Below, in pieces: positions 8,881 to 18,105 of a DNA stretch of 64,000 bases. The notes beneath the pieces were generated by a model that saw nothing but the letters and a program-made list of their open reading frames with translations, had not been told where the DNA came from and did no database searches. The stretch comes from Methyloversatilis discipulorum (GTDB lineage: Bacteria; Pseudomonadota; Gammaproteobacteria; Burkholderiales; Rhodocyclaceae). Every line of letters starts with the position of its first letter. Position 1 is the first letter of the stretch. Location of the stretch: the NCBI RefSeq assembly GCF_000385375.1, contig NZ_ARVV01000001.1, positions 1,426,001-1,490,000 on the forward strand, given 5' to 3'. The position numbers and the translations under genes were made by a program.

Positions 8881-9250
8881 CAATGAAACCTTCAGGATTG
8901 ACTCAGTTTGCCCCTCTTAGCAAGAACTGATCCAATGCTGATTACGCGTACGTCTTGAGGTTCCTGGGTCCCAGAGCATCGCATGGGTTGTAAGGATTTC
9001 TGACACGCGTAGAGGAATCGACTCTGCGTCGCAACGCACTGGCGAACACCGGGAGTTTTCTGTTGTGTGCATCAGCCGCGATCATCGCGTGCGTCCAGTC
9101 TGCTGACCAGCGGACTCGCTCTGCGATCAAATCACGGTGATCAGACCCGATGTCTCCGCGGCTATCGTATTGCTCGTGCCATCCGCGCGGCATGAGGCGC
9201 GCTGAGCTCACATGTGGCGTCTGATACAGGCGCCGCACGCATTGGGTGCC
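8881..9250. other. Intergenic stretch of lighter composition
   Basis: About 370 bp without a supportable gene. A 98-codon minus-strand frame (8942-9238) exists, but its product is basic, lacks any recognisable motif and has no good ribosome site. The composition matches the neighbouring PEP-CTERM gene, so this may be degraded acquired DNA. Confidence 0.4.
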
Positions 9251-9670
9251 TTACGACTTCAGCAATCCACCCAGCACCCCCATCGCCGCCTGCAGCGCAT
9301 CTCCTTCGGGCGCCTTGCCGTCGGGCGACAGCTTGTCGATCAGCTGCGGCAGCAGGCCGGCGAGACCGGAGGATACTTCCTGCGAGGACATGCCGACCTG
9401 CTGGGCGACACCGCCGATCTGTTCGGCGCCGAATACGGCCTTGATCTGGTCGCCGGAGATCGGCAGGTTGGGGCCGGAACCCAGCCACGAGGCGATGACG
9501 TCGCCCAGGCCGCCCTGCTGGAACTTCGCGATCAGCCCCTGCAGGCCACCGATCTGCGGACTGTTGATCAGGCTCATCGCGGCCTGGATCAGTGCGGCGT
9601 TGCCGCCGGCGCCGGATTGTCCGCCGAGCGCGCCGGCAACCTGTCCGGCGATCGAGTCGAAAAGTCCCAT
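9251..9670 (-). CDS. YidB/DUF937 family protein
   Basis: 139-aa glycine- and glutamine-rich protein beginning MGLFDSIAGQVAGAL, the typical opening of the YidB/DUF937 family. It has the family body of short amphipathic helices (GGLQGLIAKFQQGGLGDVIASWLG, then IKAVFGAEQIGGVAQQVGMSS) and a Leu-rich end (LLPQLIDKLSPDG). Function is not established for the family. No signal peptide or membrane helix is visible, so it is probably cytoplasmic. A GGAGAACGT ribosome site precedes the ATG at 9670. Confidence 0.85.
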   Translation of the reverse strand: MGLFDSIAGQVAGALGGQSGAGGNAALIQAAMSLINSPQIGGLQGLIAKFQQGGLGDVIASWLGSGPNLPISGDQIKAVFGAEQIGGVAQQVGMSSQEVSSGLAGLLPQLIDKLSPDGKAPEGDALQAAMGVLGGLLKS

Positions 9671-9737
9671 GACGTTCTCCTTCAGTGAATGAAAGGGCAG
9701 ATTACGCCAGCCGCGTGACGAGTGGGAGGCAAGGCTT

Positions 9738-9986
9738 TCAGCCTATGAGTGGCCGCGTGTGCAGCCGGGTGTTCAGCGTATCAACCGTTTCCGCCCAGTC
9801 GGCGTCCTGGGCCACGGCGTCGCGCAGGAAGGCGGCCTGGGCGGGATTCCAGAAGCGGGCTTCGTGCAGCGGGACGCCATTGTCGAGATGGCCACAAGTG
9901 GCGATGAAGCGCTCGATCGACCGCGCGTCGTTCGGCAGACCGAGCTGGGCGAACAGGGTTTCCATCGAATGCGGGCTGATGTCCAT
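9738..9986 (-). CDS. DUF2789 family protein
   Basis: 82-aa protein beginning MDISPHSMETLFAQLGLP, matching the short DUF2789 family (about 75-80 aa, function unknown). A good ribosome site (CAGGAGAACG) lies just before the ATG at 9986. An in-frame extension to 10094 would overlap the end of fumC and adds no homologous sequence. It lies 56 bp downstream of fumC and may be co-transcribed with it. Confidence 0.85.
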   Translation of the reverse strand: MDISPHSMETLFAQLGLPNDARSIERFIATCGHLDNGVPLHEARFWNPAQAAFLRDAVAQDADWAETVDTLNTRLHTRPLIG

Positions 9987-10042
9987 GACGTTCTCCTGAC
10001 TGAGTGGGTACTTCAGGTACGAATGCGTGATGCGTGCGAAGT

Positions 10043-11470
10043 TCATTGCGTGCCCGACGCGCGTTCGCCCACCATTGCGCTGGGCGTCACCCACAGGTCG
10101 AACTGCTCGCCGCTCACGTCGCCCGAGGCAAGCGCCGCCTCGCGCAAGGTCAGGCCTTCGCGGTGGGCGCGGGCGGCGATCTTCGCTGCGCGGTCGTAGC
10201 CGATGTGCGGCACCAGCGCGGTCACCAGCATCAACGACTGCTGCATCAGCGTGGCGATGCGATCGCGCCGCGCTTCGATGCCGGCGACGCAGTGGGCGTC
10301 GAAGCTGCGCATGCCGTCGGCGAGCAGGCGGATGCTCTGCAGCACGGCGCCGGCGATCAGCGGCTTGTAGACGTTCAGTTCAAAGTTGCCGGAGGCGCCG
10401 CCCATCGTGACGGCGACGTCGTTGCCGATGACCTGGGCGCACAGCATCGTGAGCGCTTCGCACTGGGTCGGGTTCACCTTGCCCGGCATGATGGAACTGC
10501 CGGGCTCGTTCTCCGGCAGCGCCAGTTCGCCCAGACCACTGCGTGGGCCGGAGGCGAGCCAGCGGATGTCGTTGGCGATCTTGCTCAGCGCGACGGCCAG
10601 CGTTTTCAGCGCACCATGCAGCGCAACCAACGGCTCGTGCCCGGCCAGCGCGGCGAACGGGTTGTCGGCGCAGACGAAGGGCAGGCCGGTGCCGTCGGCC
10701 AGCTTGTTCGCCACCCGGGTGCCGAATTCCGGATGGGTGTTCAGGCCGGTGCCAACCGCGGTGCCGCCGATCGCCAGCGCATGTACTGCCGGCAGTGCTG
10801 CAACGATGGCCGAGCGGGCCAGCGCGAGCTGGGCGGCGTAGCCGGAGAATTCCTGGCCCAGCGTCAGCGGTGTGGCGTCCTGCAGATGGGTGCGGCCGAT
10901 CTTGACGATGTCGGCAAAGGCGACCGCCTTGTCGGCCAGCTGCGCGTGCAGCGCGTCGAGTGCCGGCATCAGCGCGCGCCGGACGGCGTAGGCGGCGGCC
11001 ACGTGCATGGCCGTCGGGAACACGTCGTTCGACGACTGGCCCATGTTCACGTCGTCGTTCGGGTGCAGCGTGCGCGCCTCGCCGCAGTCGCCGCCCATCA
11101 GCTGCGAGCCGCGGTTGGCCAGCACCTCGTTCATATTCATATTGGTCTGCGTGCCGGAGCCGGTCTGCCACAGCGACAGCGGAAACTCGTCGTCATGCTG
11201 GCCAGCGAGCACCTCGTCAGCGGCAGCGACGATAGCGGTCATGCGCTCGGCCGGCAGTTTGCCCAGCCGGCCATTGGCCAGCGCCGCCGCGCGCTTGACC
11301 GCGGCCAGCGCGTGTATCAGTTCGCGCGGCATGCGCTCGGTCGAGATCGCGAAGTGCTGCAGCGAGCGCTGCGTCTGCGCGCCCCACAGGCGGTCTGCCG
11401 GCACCTCGATCGGGCCGAAGGAATCGTGTTCGGTGCGGGTGACGTTGGGCGGCTGCGTGGCGGTATCCAT
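10043..11470 (-). CDS. fumC: Class II fumarate hydratase
   Basis: 475-aa cytoplasmic TCA-cycle enzyme that hydrates fumarate to malate. It belongs to the aspartase/fumarase superfamily and carries the signature [11 protein letters not shown], the substrate-binding stretch [16 protein letters not shown], and [17 protein letters not shown]. Class II enzymes need no iron-sulfur cluster. Length fits the family (about 460 aa) with a short N-terminal extension. ATG at 11470 chosen; further upstream the frame runs through the helicase promoter region. It is divergent from the DinG-type helicase gene. Confidence 0.96.
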   Translation of the reverse strand: MDTATQPPNVTRTEHDSFGPIEVPADRLWGAQTQRSLQHFAISTERMPRELIHALAAVKRAAALANGRLGKLPAERMTAIVAAADEVLAGQHDDEFPLSLWQTGSGTQTNMNMNEVLANRGSQLMGGDCGEARTLHPNDDVNMGQSSNDVFPTAMHVAAAYAVRRALMPALDALHAQLADKAVAFADIVKIGRTHLQDATPLTLGQEFSGYAAQLALARSAIVAALPAVHALAIGGTAVGTGLNTHPEFGTRVANKLADGTGLPFVCADNPFAALAGHEPLVALHGALKTLAVALSKIANDIRWLASGPRSGLGELALPENEPGSSIMPGKVNPTQCEALTMLCAQVIGNDVAVTMGGASGNFELNVYKPLIAGAVLQSIRLLADGMRSFDAHCVAGIEARRDRIATLMQQSLMLVTALVPHIGYDRAAKIAARAHREGLTLREAALASGDVSGEQFDLWVTPSAMVGERASGTQ

Positions 11471-11603
11471 GGCGGTCTCTCTTCGAAGCCAGTTTTCAGG
11501 ATAGGACATGACGACGCCACGGTCCGGCCGCCGGTGTGATGACGACGGTGCTGCGGTACACTCCGGGCCGGTTTCAGCCGTCTTCCGCACTTCATCCCTC
11601 TCC

Positions 11604-13547
11604 GTGTCCGACATTCCCGCCACCTTTGCACCCGACGGCCCGCTGGCCCGCGCCATCCCCGGTTTTACGCCGCGCACGCAGCAGACCGAAATGGCCGAAC
11701 GCGTGGCCCAGGCCATCGCCGACCGCAGCGTGCTGGTGGTCGAGGCAGGCACCGGCACCGGCAAGACTTACGCCTATCTGGTGCCGGCGCTGCTGTCCGG
11801 CGCCAAGGTGATCGTGTCTACCGGCACCAAGACGCTGCAGGACCAGCTCTACGGCCGCGATCTGCCGACCGTGCGCGGTGCGCTCGGCGTGCCGGTCAGC
11901 ATCGCGCTGCTCAAGGGACGCGCCAACTACCTGTGCCATTACCACCTCGAACGTTCGCTGCAGGAGGGCCGTTTCGGCTCGCGTGAAGACGCCTCTCACC
12001 TGCAGGCCATTGCCCGCTGGGCCAAGGTGACCAGCACCGGCGACAAGGCGCAGTGCAGCGAGGTGCCGGAAGAGTCGGGTGCCTGGTCGCATGCGACCTC
12101 TACGCGCGACAACTGCCTCGGCCAGGACTGTCCGAACGCCAAGGAATGCTTCGTCACCGCCGCGCGCCGCGAGGCGATGGAGGCTGACGTGGTGGTGGTG
12201 AACCATCATCTGTTCTTCGCCGACCTGATGCTGCGCGACGAGGGCGTGGCCGAACTGCTGCCGGCCTGCAACGCCGTCGTGTTCGACGAAGCGCACCAGC
12301 TCGCCGAGACCGCCAGCCTGTTTTTCGGCGAATCGGTATCGACCTCGCAGATGCTCGAGCTGGCGCGCGACACGCGGGCCGAGGCGCTGGTCGGCGCCAA
12401 GGACTTCAAGCAGCTGCCGGAATCGGCCGAGCGCATGGTGAAGGCGGTGCGCGACCTGCGGCTGGTATTCCGCGAGGAGAACGTGCGGCTGTCGGCGGCA
12501 CAGATCGACGAGCGCCCGGCGTTCGCACCGGCGCTGGCCACCGTGCTGGAGGCGCTGAACGAACTGGCCGGTCTGCTGGAAACGCAGGCGGCGCGCAGCG
12601 AGGGGCTGGAGAAGTGCTGGCAGCGCGCGCTCGACCTGATCGCCCGCGTCGAGCGCTGGCAGGCGGGCGAGAAAGCGGGCGAGCAGTCGGACCGCGTGCG
12701 CTGGGCCGAGGTCTATACGCAGGCGCTGGCGCTCAACGCCACGCCGCTGTCGGTGGCCGACATCTTCCGCCGGCAGATGGAAGACAACCCGCGTGCCTGG
12801 ATCTTCACCTCGGCCACGTTGTCGGTGGGCAACGATTTCGGCCACTACTGCGGCGAACTGGGGCTGCACAACGCCGAAACCGCGCAGTGGGGCAGCCCCT
12901 TCGCCTACGAACAGCAGGCGCTGCTGTACGCCCCGGAAAACATGCCGGAGCCGTCGGCGCCGACCTATGCCGAAGCCGTGGCGCGTGCCGCCTGGCCGCT
13001 GATCAAGGCCTGCCGCGGCGGCGTATTCGTGCTGTGCACATCGCTGCGCGCGATGAAGCGCATCCACGAGCTGATCGAGGACAAGCTGTCGGCTTACGAT
13101 CCGGAGCGGCCGCTGCTGATGCAGGGCCAGGCCACGCGCAGCGAACTGCTGGACCGCCACCGCGCCGCCGGCAACGCCGTGCTGGTCGCCAGCCAGAGCT
13201 TCTGGGAAGGCGTGGATGTGCGCGGCGACGCGCTGCAGCTGGTCATCATCGACAAGCTGCCGTTTGCGCCGCCGGACGACCCGGTGCTGTCGGCGCGCAT
13301 CGAACACCTGAAGAAACAGGGGCGCAACGCCTTTTCCGAATACCAGCTGCCGCACGCGGTGATCAGCATGAAGCAGGGCGCCGGCCGCCTCATCCGCGAC
13401 GAGCGCGACCACGGCGTGCTGATGGTGTGCGACCCGCGGCTGGTCGAGAAGCACTACGGCAAGGTGATCTGGCGCAGTCTGCCGCCGATGCGCCGCACCC
13501 GCAGCGCCGACGTCGCTGTGCAGTTTCTTGAAAGTCTTGCCGGCTGA
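11604..13547 (+). CDS. DinG/YoaA-type ATP-dependent DNA helicase
   Basis: 647-aa superfamily 2, XPD-like 5'-3' helicase. Walker A is EAGTGTGKT (about residues 47-55) and Walker B/DEAH is VFDEAHQL (near 228). Between them are the cysteines expected to ligate the 4Fe-4S cluster (NYLCHY, then CLGQDC and KECF). The C-terminal half has the [13 protein letters not shown] and [12 protein letters not shown] motifs. YoaA helps DNA repair and replication together with the HolC clamp-loader subunit; DinG resolves R-loops and DNA structures. Start chosen at GTG 11604, which gives a family-like N-terminus (residues 16-24 reading PGFTPRTQQ). An upstream in-frame start at 11508 adds sequence that overlaps the fumC promoter. 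Confidence 0.9.
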   Translation: MSDIPATFAPDGPLARAIPGFTPRTQQTEMAERVAQAIADRSVLVVEAGTGTGKTYAYLVPALLSGAKVIVSTGTKTLQDQLYGRDLPTVRGALGVPVSIALLKGRANYLCHYHLERSLQEGRFGSREDASHLQAIARWAKVTSTGDKAQCSEVPEESGAWSHATSTRDNCLGQDCPNAKECFVTAARREAMEADVVVVNHHLFFADLMLRDEGVAELLPACNAVVFDEAHQLAETASLFFGESVSTSQMLELARDTRAEALVGAKDFKQLPESAERMVKAVRDLRLVFREENVRLSAAQIDERPAFAPALATVLEALNELAGLLETQAARSEGLEKCWQRALDLIARVERWQAGEKAGEQSDRVRWAEVYTQALALNATPLSVADIFRRQMEDNPRAWIFTSATLSVGNDFGHYCGELGLHNAETAQWGSPFAYEQQALLYAPENMPEPSAPTYAEAVARAAWPLIKACRGGVFVLCTSLRAMKRIHELIEDKLSAYDPERPLLMQGQATRSELLDRHRAAGNAVLVASQSFWEGVDVRGDALQLVIIDKLPFAPPDDPVLSARIEHLKKQGRNAFSEYQLPHAVISMKQGAGRLIRDERDHGVLMVCDPRLVEKHYGKVIWRSLPPMRRTRSADVAVQFLESLAG

Positions 13548-13560
13548 AAGCTGGCGGGAG

Positions 13561-13820
13561 TCGAAGCCGGCGGTCCGCGGCGGCCGCGTCGCGGCCAAGG
13601 CCGCTCCCACGGGGTCGGCGCCTGAACGGCGGCTGGAGCTCGGGATCGGGGCTCTGTGGGAGGGGGCTTCGGACCCCGACGGCAGCTTGCGTCGAAGCTG
13701 GCGGTCCGCAGCGGCCGTGTCGCGGCCAAGGCCGCTCCCACGGGTCGGCGCCCGAACGGCGGCTGGAGCCCGGGAGCGGGGTCTGTGGGAGGGGTCTTCT
13801 GACCCCGACAGCGGCCTGAA
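13561..13820. repeat. Two tandem REP-like intergenic units of about 131 bp
   Basis: Two copies of an approximately 131-bp unit (13561-13691 and 13692-13820) lie between the helicase gene and the CbiM-like gene, with a short start of a third copy. Each unit holds an inverted motif reading GTGGGAGCGGCCTTGGCCGC on the minus strand (near 13587-13610 and 13718-13741) and a GTGGGAGGGG...GACCCCGAC motif on the plus strand (13656-13680 and 13785-13809). These resemble the palindromic REP/BIME repeats common in high-GC proteobacteria. No reading frame is conserved across the copies. Confidence 0.75.
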
Positions 13821-13941
13821 CCGAAGCCCGCGGCTGCTGCTTACTGCCGGTACCGCTCCGGCGATGCCGGGCGCTTGCTTCACGTCATGAACGCAGGCGT
13901 CTTGGCGTGCCACACTGCGCGGCGTGTGATCGGGAGGCGGT

Positions 13942-14580
13942 GTGTTCGCAATCGAAATCTGTCTGCTGCTGCTGGCGCTCGGCGTCAGCGCACTCATGCG
14001 GCCCTGGCGCATGTTGGCCGGGCCGCTCGGGGCGCCGTGGGCGGCTTCGCTGGTGGTGCTGTCGCTGCTGTGGGTGCTGCCGCAGATGCTGCCCAGCGGC
14101 ATCTCGATCCAGCTTTCGGGCGCCTGCCTGCTGGTGCTCATGTTCGGCTGGCCGCTGGCGGTGATCGAACTGGTGCTGGTCGCGCTGGCGGTGTGGCTGC
14201 TCGGCGATCTCGGTTTCGCCGCGGTGCTGTCGCAGCTGGTGTGGATAGGTCTGGTGCCGGCCACGCTGGCACTGGCGCTGGGCGAAGCCTTGCGCCGCGG
14301 CCTGCCGGCGCATCCCTTCATCTATGTGCTGGGTCGCGGCTTCATCGGTACCGCGATGAGCATTTTTGCGGCCGGTGCGGCCTACGAGTTCATCCACCAC
14401 CTGCTTGGCGGCGTCGCCGTCGAGCACGCACTGGTCGCGCGCTGGCTGATGGCCTGGGGCGACGCCTTCCTGACCGGCATGCTGGTGGCGGTCTTCGTCG
14501 CCTTCGTGCCCGAGTGGCTGGCCACCTGGTCGGACCAGCGCTACCTCGGGTCGCCGCCCCCGCCGCCACCTTCGTCCTGA
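13942..14580 (+). CDS. CbiM-like energy-coupling factor permease protein
   Basis: 212-aa integral membrane protein with six to seven hydrophobic segments, ending in a proline run (RYLGSPPPPPPSS). It resembles short proteobacterial proteins annotated as energy-coupling-factor ABC transporter permease, related to the cobalt/nickel S-component CbiM. The metal-binding N-terminal His of true CbiM is not seen, and no EcfT or ATPase gene is adjacent, so transport function is uncertain. GTG start at 13942 with a GGGAGG site 6 nt upstream. Confidence 0.65.
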   Translation: MFAIEICLLLLALGVSALMRPWRMLAGPLGAPWAASLVVLSLLWVLPQMLPSGISIQLSGACLLVLMFGWPLAVIELVLVALAVWLLGDLGFAAVLSQLVWIGLVPATLALALGEALRRGLPAHPFIYVLGRGFIGTAMSIFAAGAAYEFIHHLLGGVAVEHALVARWLMAWGDAFLTGMLVAVFVAFVPEWLATWSDQRYLGSPPPPPPSS

Positions 14581-14586
14581 GCGCGC

Positions 14587-15888
14587 TCAGGCACTGCGCA
14601 CGCGCGGCGCGTCCGGCTCCGGTTTCGCGAAGGCGCGCTCGGCGCGCAGGGCTTCGGCCAGCGCACGCTGACCGTCGCGTTGCGCCGCCTCGATCAGCGT
14701 CAGATCGATGATGTCGCGCTGCGCGTGGCTGCCGCCGAAGCGGTGCGACACGTGGCGGATCGGCCGCAGCAGGCGCACGGTGCTCGCGTAGTCGCCCTCG
14801 CCAAAGGCGGCGATGCCGCGCGTGGCGGCACGGCCGACTTCGGCGATGAAGCCGGCGTTGTCGCCTTCGCCTGCCAGCGCCATTTCCTGTGCGTCGATCA
14901 GGCTGCGCATCTGCGCGGTGCGGCCGGTGGCAGCGAACGCCATCATCGCGTGCATGTCGCTGAAGGCGTAGAGGCTGCGCGCGGCCATCGGTGCCCAGCG
15001 ATCGGCCACGGCCTGCCAGCGTTCGCCGACATCGATGCCGCGCAGATGCAGCCGCCACAGCAGCGCCGACATGTCGATGAAGTCGAATACGAGGCCCGGT
15101 GCGCGGCCGAATACGGCCTCGTCGAACAGCGCGAGCACTTCGTCGATTTCGCCGACGCCGAGATGGAACAGCGCCAGATGCCAGTGGTTGTGCACGGCGA
15201 GGAAGCTGTCCTGTGCCCATGCCTGAGGTGCGGCGCGCATCCAGGCGATGCCGTCACGGCGACGGCCCTGCATTTCCATCACGTGCGCGACCGCGTGCTG
15301 CGCCCAGCCGTCACGCGGCTGGATCTCGACCGCCTGCCGGCCGTAGCGCTCTGCACGCAGGTAGTCGCCGGTCTCTTCCAGTCCGAAAGCCAGCATGCCG
15401 GCCACCGCGTGCCAGGCCGGCATGTCCATGCTCCAGGCTGGAAGGGCGCGGGCGATGCGGTCGCGCAGCATGCGCGAGTCGCCGAGCAGGAAGTCGCATT
15501 GCTGGCCGGCCTGCAGCGCCAGCACGTCGAGCGGGTGATCGATCGCGATGTCTTCGAGCACGCGCGCAGCGGCTCGCCAGCGGCCCGCGGTCATCAGCGC
15601 GACCGCACGCAGGTGGCGGCTTTCGCGTTCGTTCGCCGGCAGCTTCGCCGCCGTGGCGTGGGCGGCGGCGGCGACCGGAATGCCGGCCGGCTCGGTGCCG
15701 AGCAGGTGCAGATAGGCACGCAGCACGTGGCCCATCACCATGTCCGGCGCCTCGGTGAGCGCGCGGTCGACGGTGGCGACCGGGTCGCCGATGAAACAGC
15801 GCAGTTCGTGCTCGGCCTGTTCCAGCAGTTCGATGCTGCGGGCGGTCGCACCGGTGAGCGCGAGGCCGGCGGGGTTGTTCAGGGACAT
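14587..15888 (-). CDS. Tetratricopeptide (TTC38-like) repeat protein
   Basis: 433-aa soluble protein made of helical repeats. It contains alternating W/H/A-rich helices with conserved HAVAHVMEMQGR and HNHWHLALFHLGVGE segments, as in the TTC38 family. Such proteins are annotated as TPR proteins without known biochemical role. No signal peptide or membrane segment is seen. The ATG at 15888 (MSLNNPAGLAL) has an AGTGAAACG-type upstream region; an ATG at 15915 adds nine residues. Convergent with the CbiM-like gene, with 6 bp between stops. Confidence 0.75.
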   Translation of the reverse strand: MSLNNPAGLALTGATARSIELLEQAEHELRCFIGDPVATVDRALTEAPDMVMGHVLRAYLHLLGTEPAGIPVAAAAHATAAKLPANERESRHLRAVALMTAGRWRAAARVLEDIAIDHPLDVLALQAGQQCDFLLGDSRMLRDRIARALPAWSMDMPAWHAVAGMLAFGLEETGDYLRAERYGRQAVEIQPRDGWAQHAVAHVMEMQGRRRDGIAWMRAAPQAWAQDSFLAVHNHWHLALFHLGVGEIDEVLALFDEAVFGRAPGLVFDFIDMSALLWRLHLRGIDVGERWQAVADRWAPMAARSLYAFSDMHAMMAFAATGRTAQMRSLIDAQEMALAGEGDNAGFIAEVGRAATRGIAAFGEGDYASTVRLLRPIRHVSHRFGGSHAQRDIIDLTLIEAAQRDGQRALAEALRAERAFAKPEPDAPRVRSA

Positions 15889-15982
15889 CGTTTCACTCCT
15901 GTGGTGGTTGAACACAGGCGTATCTACGTACTCCGCTGCGGACTGGAGACAGGCGGGGCGTGACCGGTGTCACGCCCGGTCT

Positions 15983-16234
15983 TCATTGTTGATAGGCCAG
16001 TTCGAGGTCGGTGTCGAGTTCGATCACGCAGTCGAGCACGCGGCTGGTCAGGGTCTCGTCGTCGTCGGTCCACATCGAATCGGGTTCGTCGTCGCGGGTG
16101 GACAGCGGTGCGATGTCGAAATCGACGAACTGGTCGCCGATCTTCAGCACCGTCATGCCGGAAGCGTGGTCGGCCAGGGTCCAGTCGTCCGGCACCTGCA
16201 GCTCGGCGGTCACGCGTACGGTCAGTGTCTTCAT
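15983..16234 (-). CDS. Conserved hypothetical acidic protein
   Basis: 83-aa acidic protein beginning MKTLTVRVTAELQVPDDWTL, with a beta-strand-like N-terminus and a D/E-rich C-terminal half. It has a clear GGAGACTGCA site before the ATG at 16234. I recognise no family. It is soluble and cytoplasmic by composition. It sits 46 bp downstream of the pseudo-receiver gene and could be its operon partner. Confidence 0.65.
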   Translation of the reverse strand: MKTLTVRVTAELQVPDDWTLADHASGMTVLKIGDQFVDFDIAPLSTRDDEPDSMWTDDDETLTSRVLDCVIELDTDLELAYQQ

Positions 16235-16280
16235 TGCAGTCTCCTATGGAAGTGCAGCACTGTACCGCGCATGCGTCCGC

Positions 16281-16691
16281 TCACACAGCGTTGTCGACAC
16301 GCGCCCGGCTGAGCATCTGAAGTGCCTGCAGTACGGCCTTGACCTTGAACGGGCGCAGCAACACATGATCGATGCCCAGATCGCGCAGGCGTTGTACGTC
16401 CTCCACGCCACAACTGCTCATCGTTACCGCCAGCGGCGTACGTGCGCTGCATAGCGTCCTGCCACTCCGCAACTGCTCGATCAGGGCGTAACCCCGGTCG
16501 TCGATACAGACCAGAACGCCATCGTAGGAAGCAGTGGCGAGCAGCGATGCTGCGGCGTCGCTGCCACTCGTTTCGTGGACGTCGGCGATGTCGAGGTCGC
16601 GGGCCACCAGTGCGATGGTGCGCCGGACCATGAAATCCGGCTCGATCACGAGCAGCAGCGGGCGTCGTGTGCGGTGCGCGCTTCTCTCCAC
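16281..16691 (-). CDS. Stand-alone degenerate response-regulator receiver
   Basis: 136-aa protein with a CheY-like receiver fold. It begins with the beta-1 strand LLLVIEPD and has FMVRRTIALV as helix 1. The site where phospho-acceptor Asp normally sits (YDxVLxD) reads YDGVLVC, so the acceptor is Cys, and the conserved Lys-Pro after beta-5 reads LLRPF. It is therefore probably a phosphorylation-independent pseudo-receiver. There is no output domain. A GTG start at 16691 lies 1 nt past the GAF gene stop, with GGAGG just upstream, so the two are probably translated together. Confidence 0.7.
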   Translation of the reverse strand: MERSAHRTRRPLLLVIEPDFMVRRTIALVARDLDIADVHETSGSDAAASLLATASYDGVLVCIDDRGYALIEQLRSGRTLCSARTPLAVTMSSCGVEDVQRLRDLGIDHVLLRPFKVKAVLQALQMLSRARVDNAV

Positions 16692-16692
16692 G

Positions 16693-17199
16693 TCAGGCGC
16701 CTCCTGCGCCGCGCGGACGCGCGGTCAGTTCCTCGACGACCAGCGCACGCAGGCTGCCCAGTATGCCCAGATCCATTTCATCGAGCCTGCGAGGTGCTTG
16801 GTCTATCAGACACAGCGTGCCGACGACCAGGCCGGACGCCAGACGCAACTGGGCGCCGGCGTAGAAGCGTATGTGCGGTGGGCCGGTTACCAGCGGGTTG
16901 TCGGCGAAGCGCTCGTCGAGCAGCGCATCCTCGATCACCAATGGCACATCCATGCTCAGCGCATGGCCGCAGAAGGACACTTCGCGCGATGTTTCGCAGG
17001 CGTCCAGACCGACGCGGGACTTGAACCACTGACGGTTCTCGTCGACCAGAGAGATGAGCGCGATCGGCACGTCGAACTCGCGCGCCGCGAACTGCACGAT
17101 GCGGTCGAAGCGCTCTTCCGGCGGTGTGTCGAGCAGAAGCAGCGCGCGCAGCGCGCCAAGTCGTTCGCTTTCGTTCTCGGGGATCGGGGGCTGCTTCAT
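16693..17199 (-). CDS. GAF domain protein
   Basis: 168-aa cytoplasmic protein that is essentially one GAF sensor domain. It opens MKQPPIPENESERLGALR and continues LLDTPPEERFDRIVQFA, ISLVDENRQWFKSRVG, CGHALSMDVPLVIEDA and FYAGAQLRL. This is the pattern of the GAF domains usually fused to GGDEF or kinase modules, where it precedes the output domain; here it stands alone. Ligand unknown. ATG at 17199. It precedes the pseudo-receiver gene by 1 nt. Confidence 0.8.
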   Translation of the reverse strand: MKQPPIPENESERLGALRALLLLDTPPEERFDRIVQFAAREFDVPIALISLVDENRQWFKSRVGLDACETSREVSFCGHALSMDVPLVIEDALLDERFADNPLVTGPPHIRFYAGAQLRLASGLVVGTLCLIDQAPRRLDEMDLGILGSLRALVVEELTARPRGAGGA

Positions 17200-17311
17200 G
17201 GTCAACTCGACTGGACAGACAGTTGAGGGGCGGAAGGAGGCGCCTTCCGGTTGCACATCCGTCGGCCGCACCGTACCGTGTCGCCCGGACTTTTCGCAAG
17301 GCCTCGTGGGA

Positions 17312-17971
17312 ATGACCGTCAATCTGATCGAACTCGAAAGCGGCGATGCGCCGATCGCCACCGTCATCGTGCTGCACGGTCTTGGCGCCGACGGCAACGA
17401 CTTCGTGCCGGTGTGCCGGCGGCTGGATCTCGATGCCGTCGGCCCGGTGCGCTTCGTGCTGCCGGACGCACCGGAACGCCCGGTCACGCGCAACGGCGGC
17501 TACATCATGCGCGCCTGGTTCGACCTCTACGCGCCAGGCGCCGGGCAGGAAGCCGAGGCCGACGTGCGCGCGTCGCAGGCGCTGGTCGATGCGCTGATCG
17601 CACGCGAGGTCGAACGTGGCGTGCCGGCGTCGCGCATCGTGCTGATGGGGTTCTCGCAGGGCTGCGCGATGGCGCTGTTCGCCGGGCTGCGGCACGCCGA
17701 GCGGCTGGCCGGCATCGTCGGGCTTTCCGGCTATCTGCCGCTGGCGGCCGCGACCGCCGATGAGCGCAGCGAAGCGAACGCCGACGTGCCGGTCTTCCTG
17801 GCGCACGGCACGCAGGACGGCGTGGTCACGATCGACCGCGCGCTGGCCACGCGCGAGGTGCTCGACGCGCTGGCCGTGCCCTACGAGTGGCACGACTACG
17901 ACATCGACCACGAAGTGAGCATCGAGGAAATCCGCGACATCAACCGCTGGCTGCTGCGCGTGCTGGCCTGA
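17312..17971 (+). CDS. Alpha/beta-hydrolase carboxylesterase/phospholipase
   Basis: 219-aa cytoplasmic serine esterase of the YpfH/EstB/acyl-protein-thioesterase family. The nucleophile elbow is GFSQG (near residue 116), the oxyanion segment is LHGLGADGNDFVP, the acid is in AHGTQDGVV and the catalytic His is in DYDIDHEVS. Length is typical (about 220 aa). Substrates are likely short-chain esters or acyl thioesters. ATG at 17312; longer in-frame starts run into the divergent GAF gene. Confidence 0.9.
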   Translation: MTVNLIELESGDAPIATVIVLHGLGADGNDFVPVCRRLDLDAVGPVRFVLPDAPERPVTRNGGYIMRAWFDLYAPGAGQEAEADVRASQALVDALIAREVERGVPASRIVLMGFSQGCAMALFAGLRHAERLAGIVGLSGYLPLAAATADERSEANADVPVFLAHGTQDGVVTIDRALATREVLDALAVPYEWHDYDIDHEVSIEEIRDINRWLLRVLA

Positions 17972-18105
17972 CGGCGTTGCCTTCCGCGCAGGCGCCTCTG
18001 CGAACGCGATGCTCGCATCGTTGAGGTGCTTGACCCGGGGCGGTGTCCGATCAGGGGCACTGTCGCGGTCGGAAGATCGCTCCTGCAGCGGCTGGGCTCT
18101 TCAGT

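Noticed and set aside
8942-9238. 98-codon minus-strand frame
   Set aside because: No homology, basic product, no ribosome site; left as intergenic.
13561-13820. CRISPR array
   Set aside because: Two near-identical 131-bp tandem units without short repeats and unique spacers; REP-like structure explains it.
11592-14321. Long minus-strand open frame across the helicase gene and the repeats
   Set aside because: It crosses the REP-like units and two genes with clear homology on the plus strand; no ribosome site or recognisable product.
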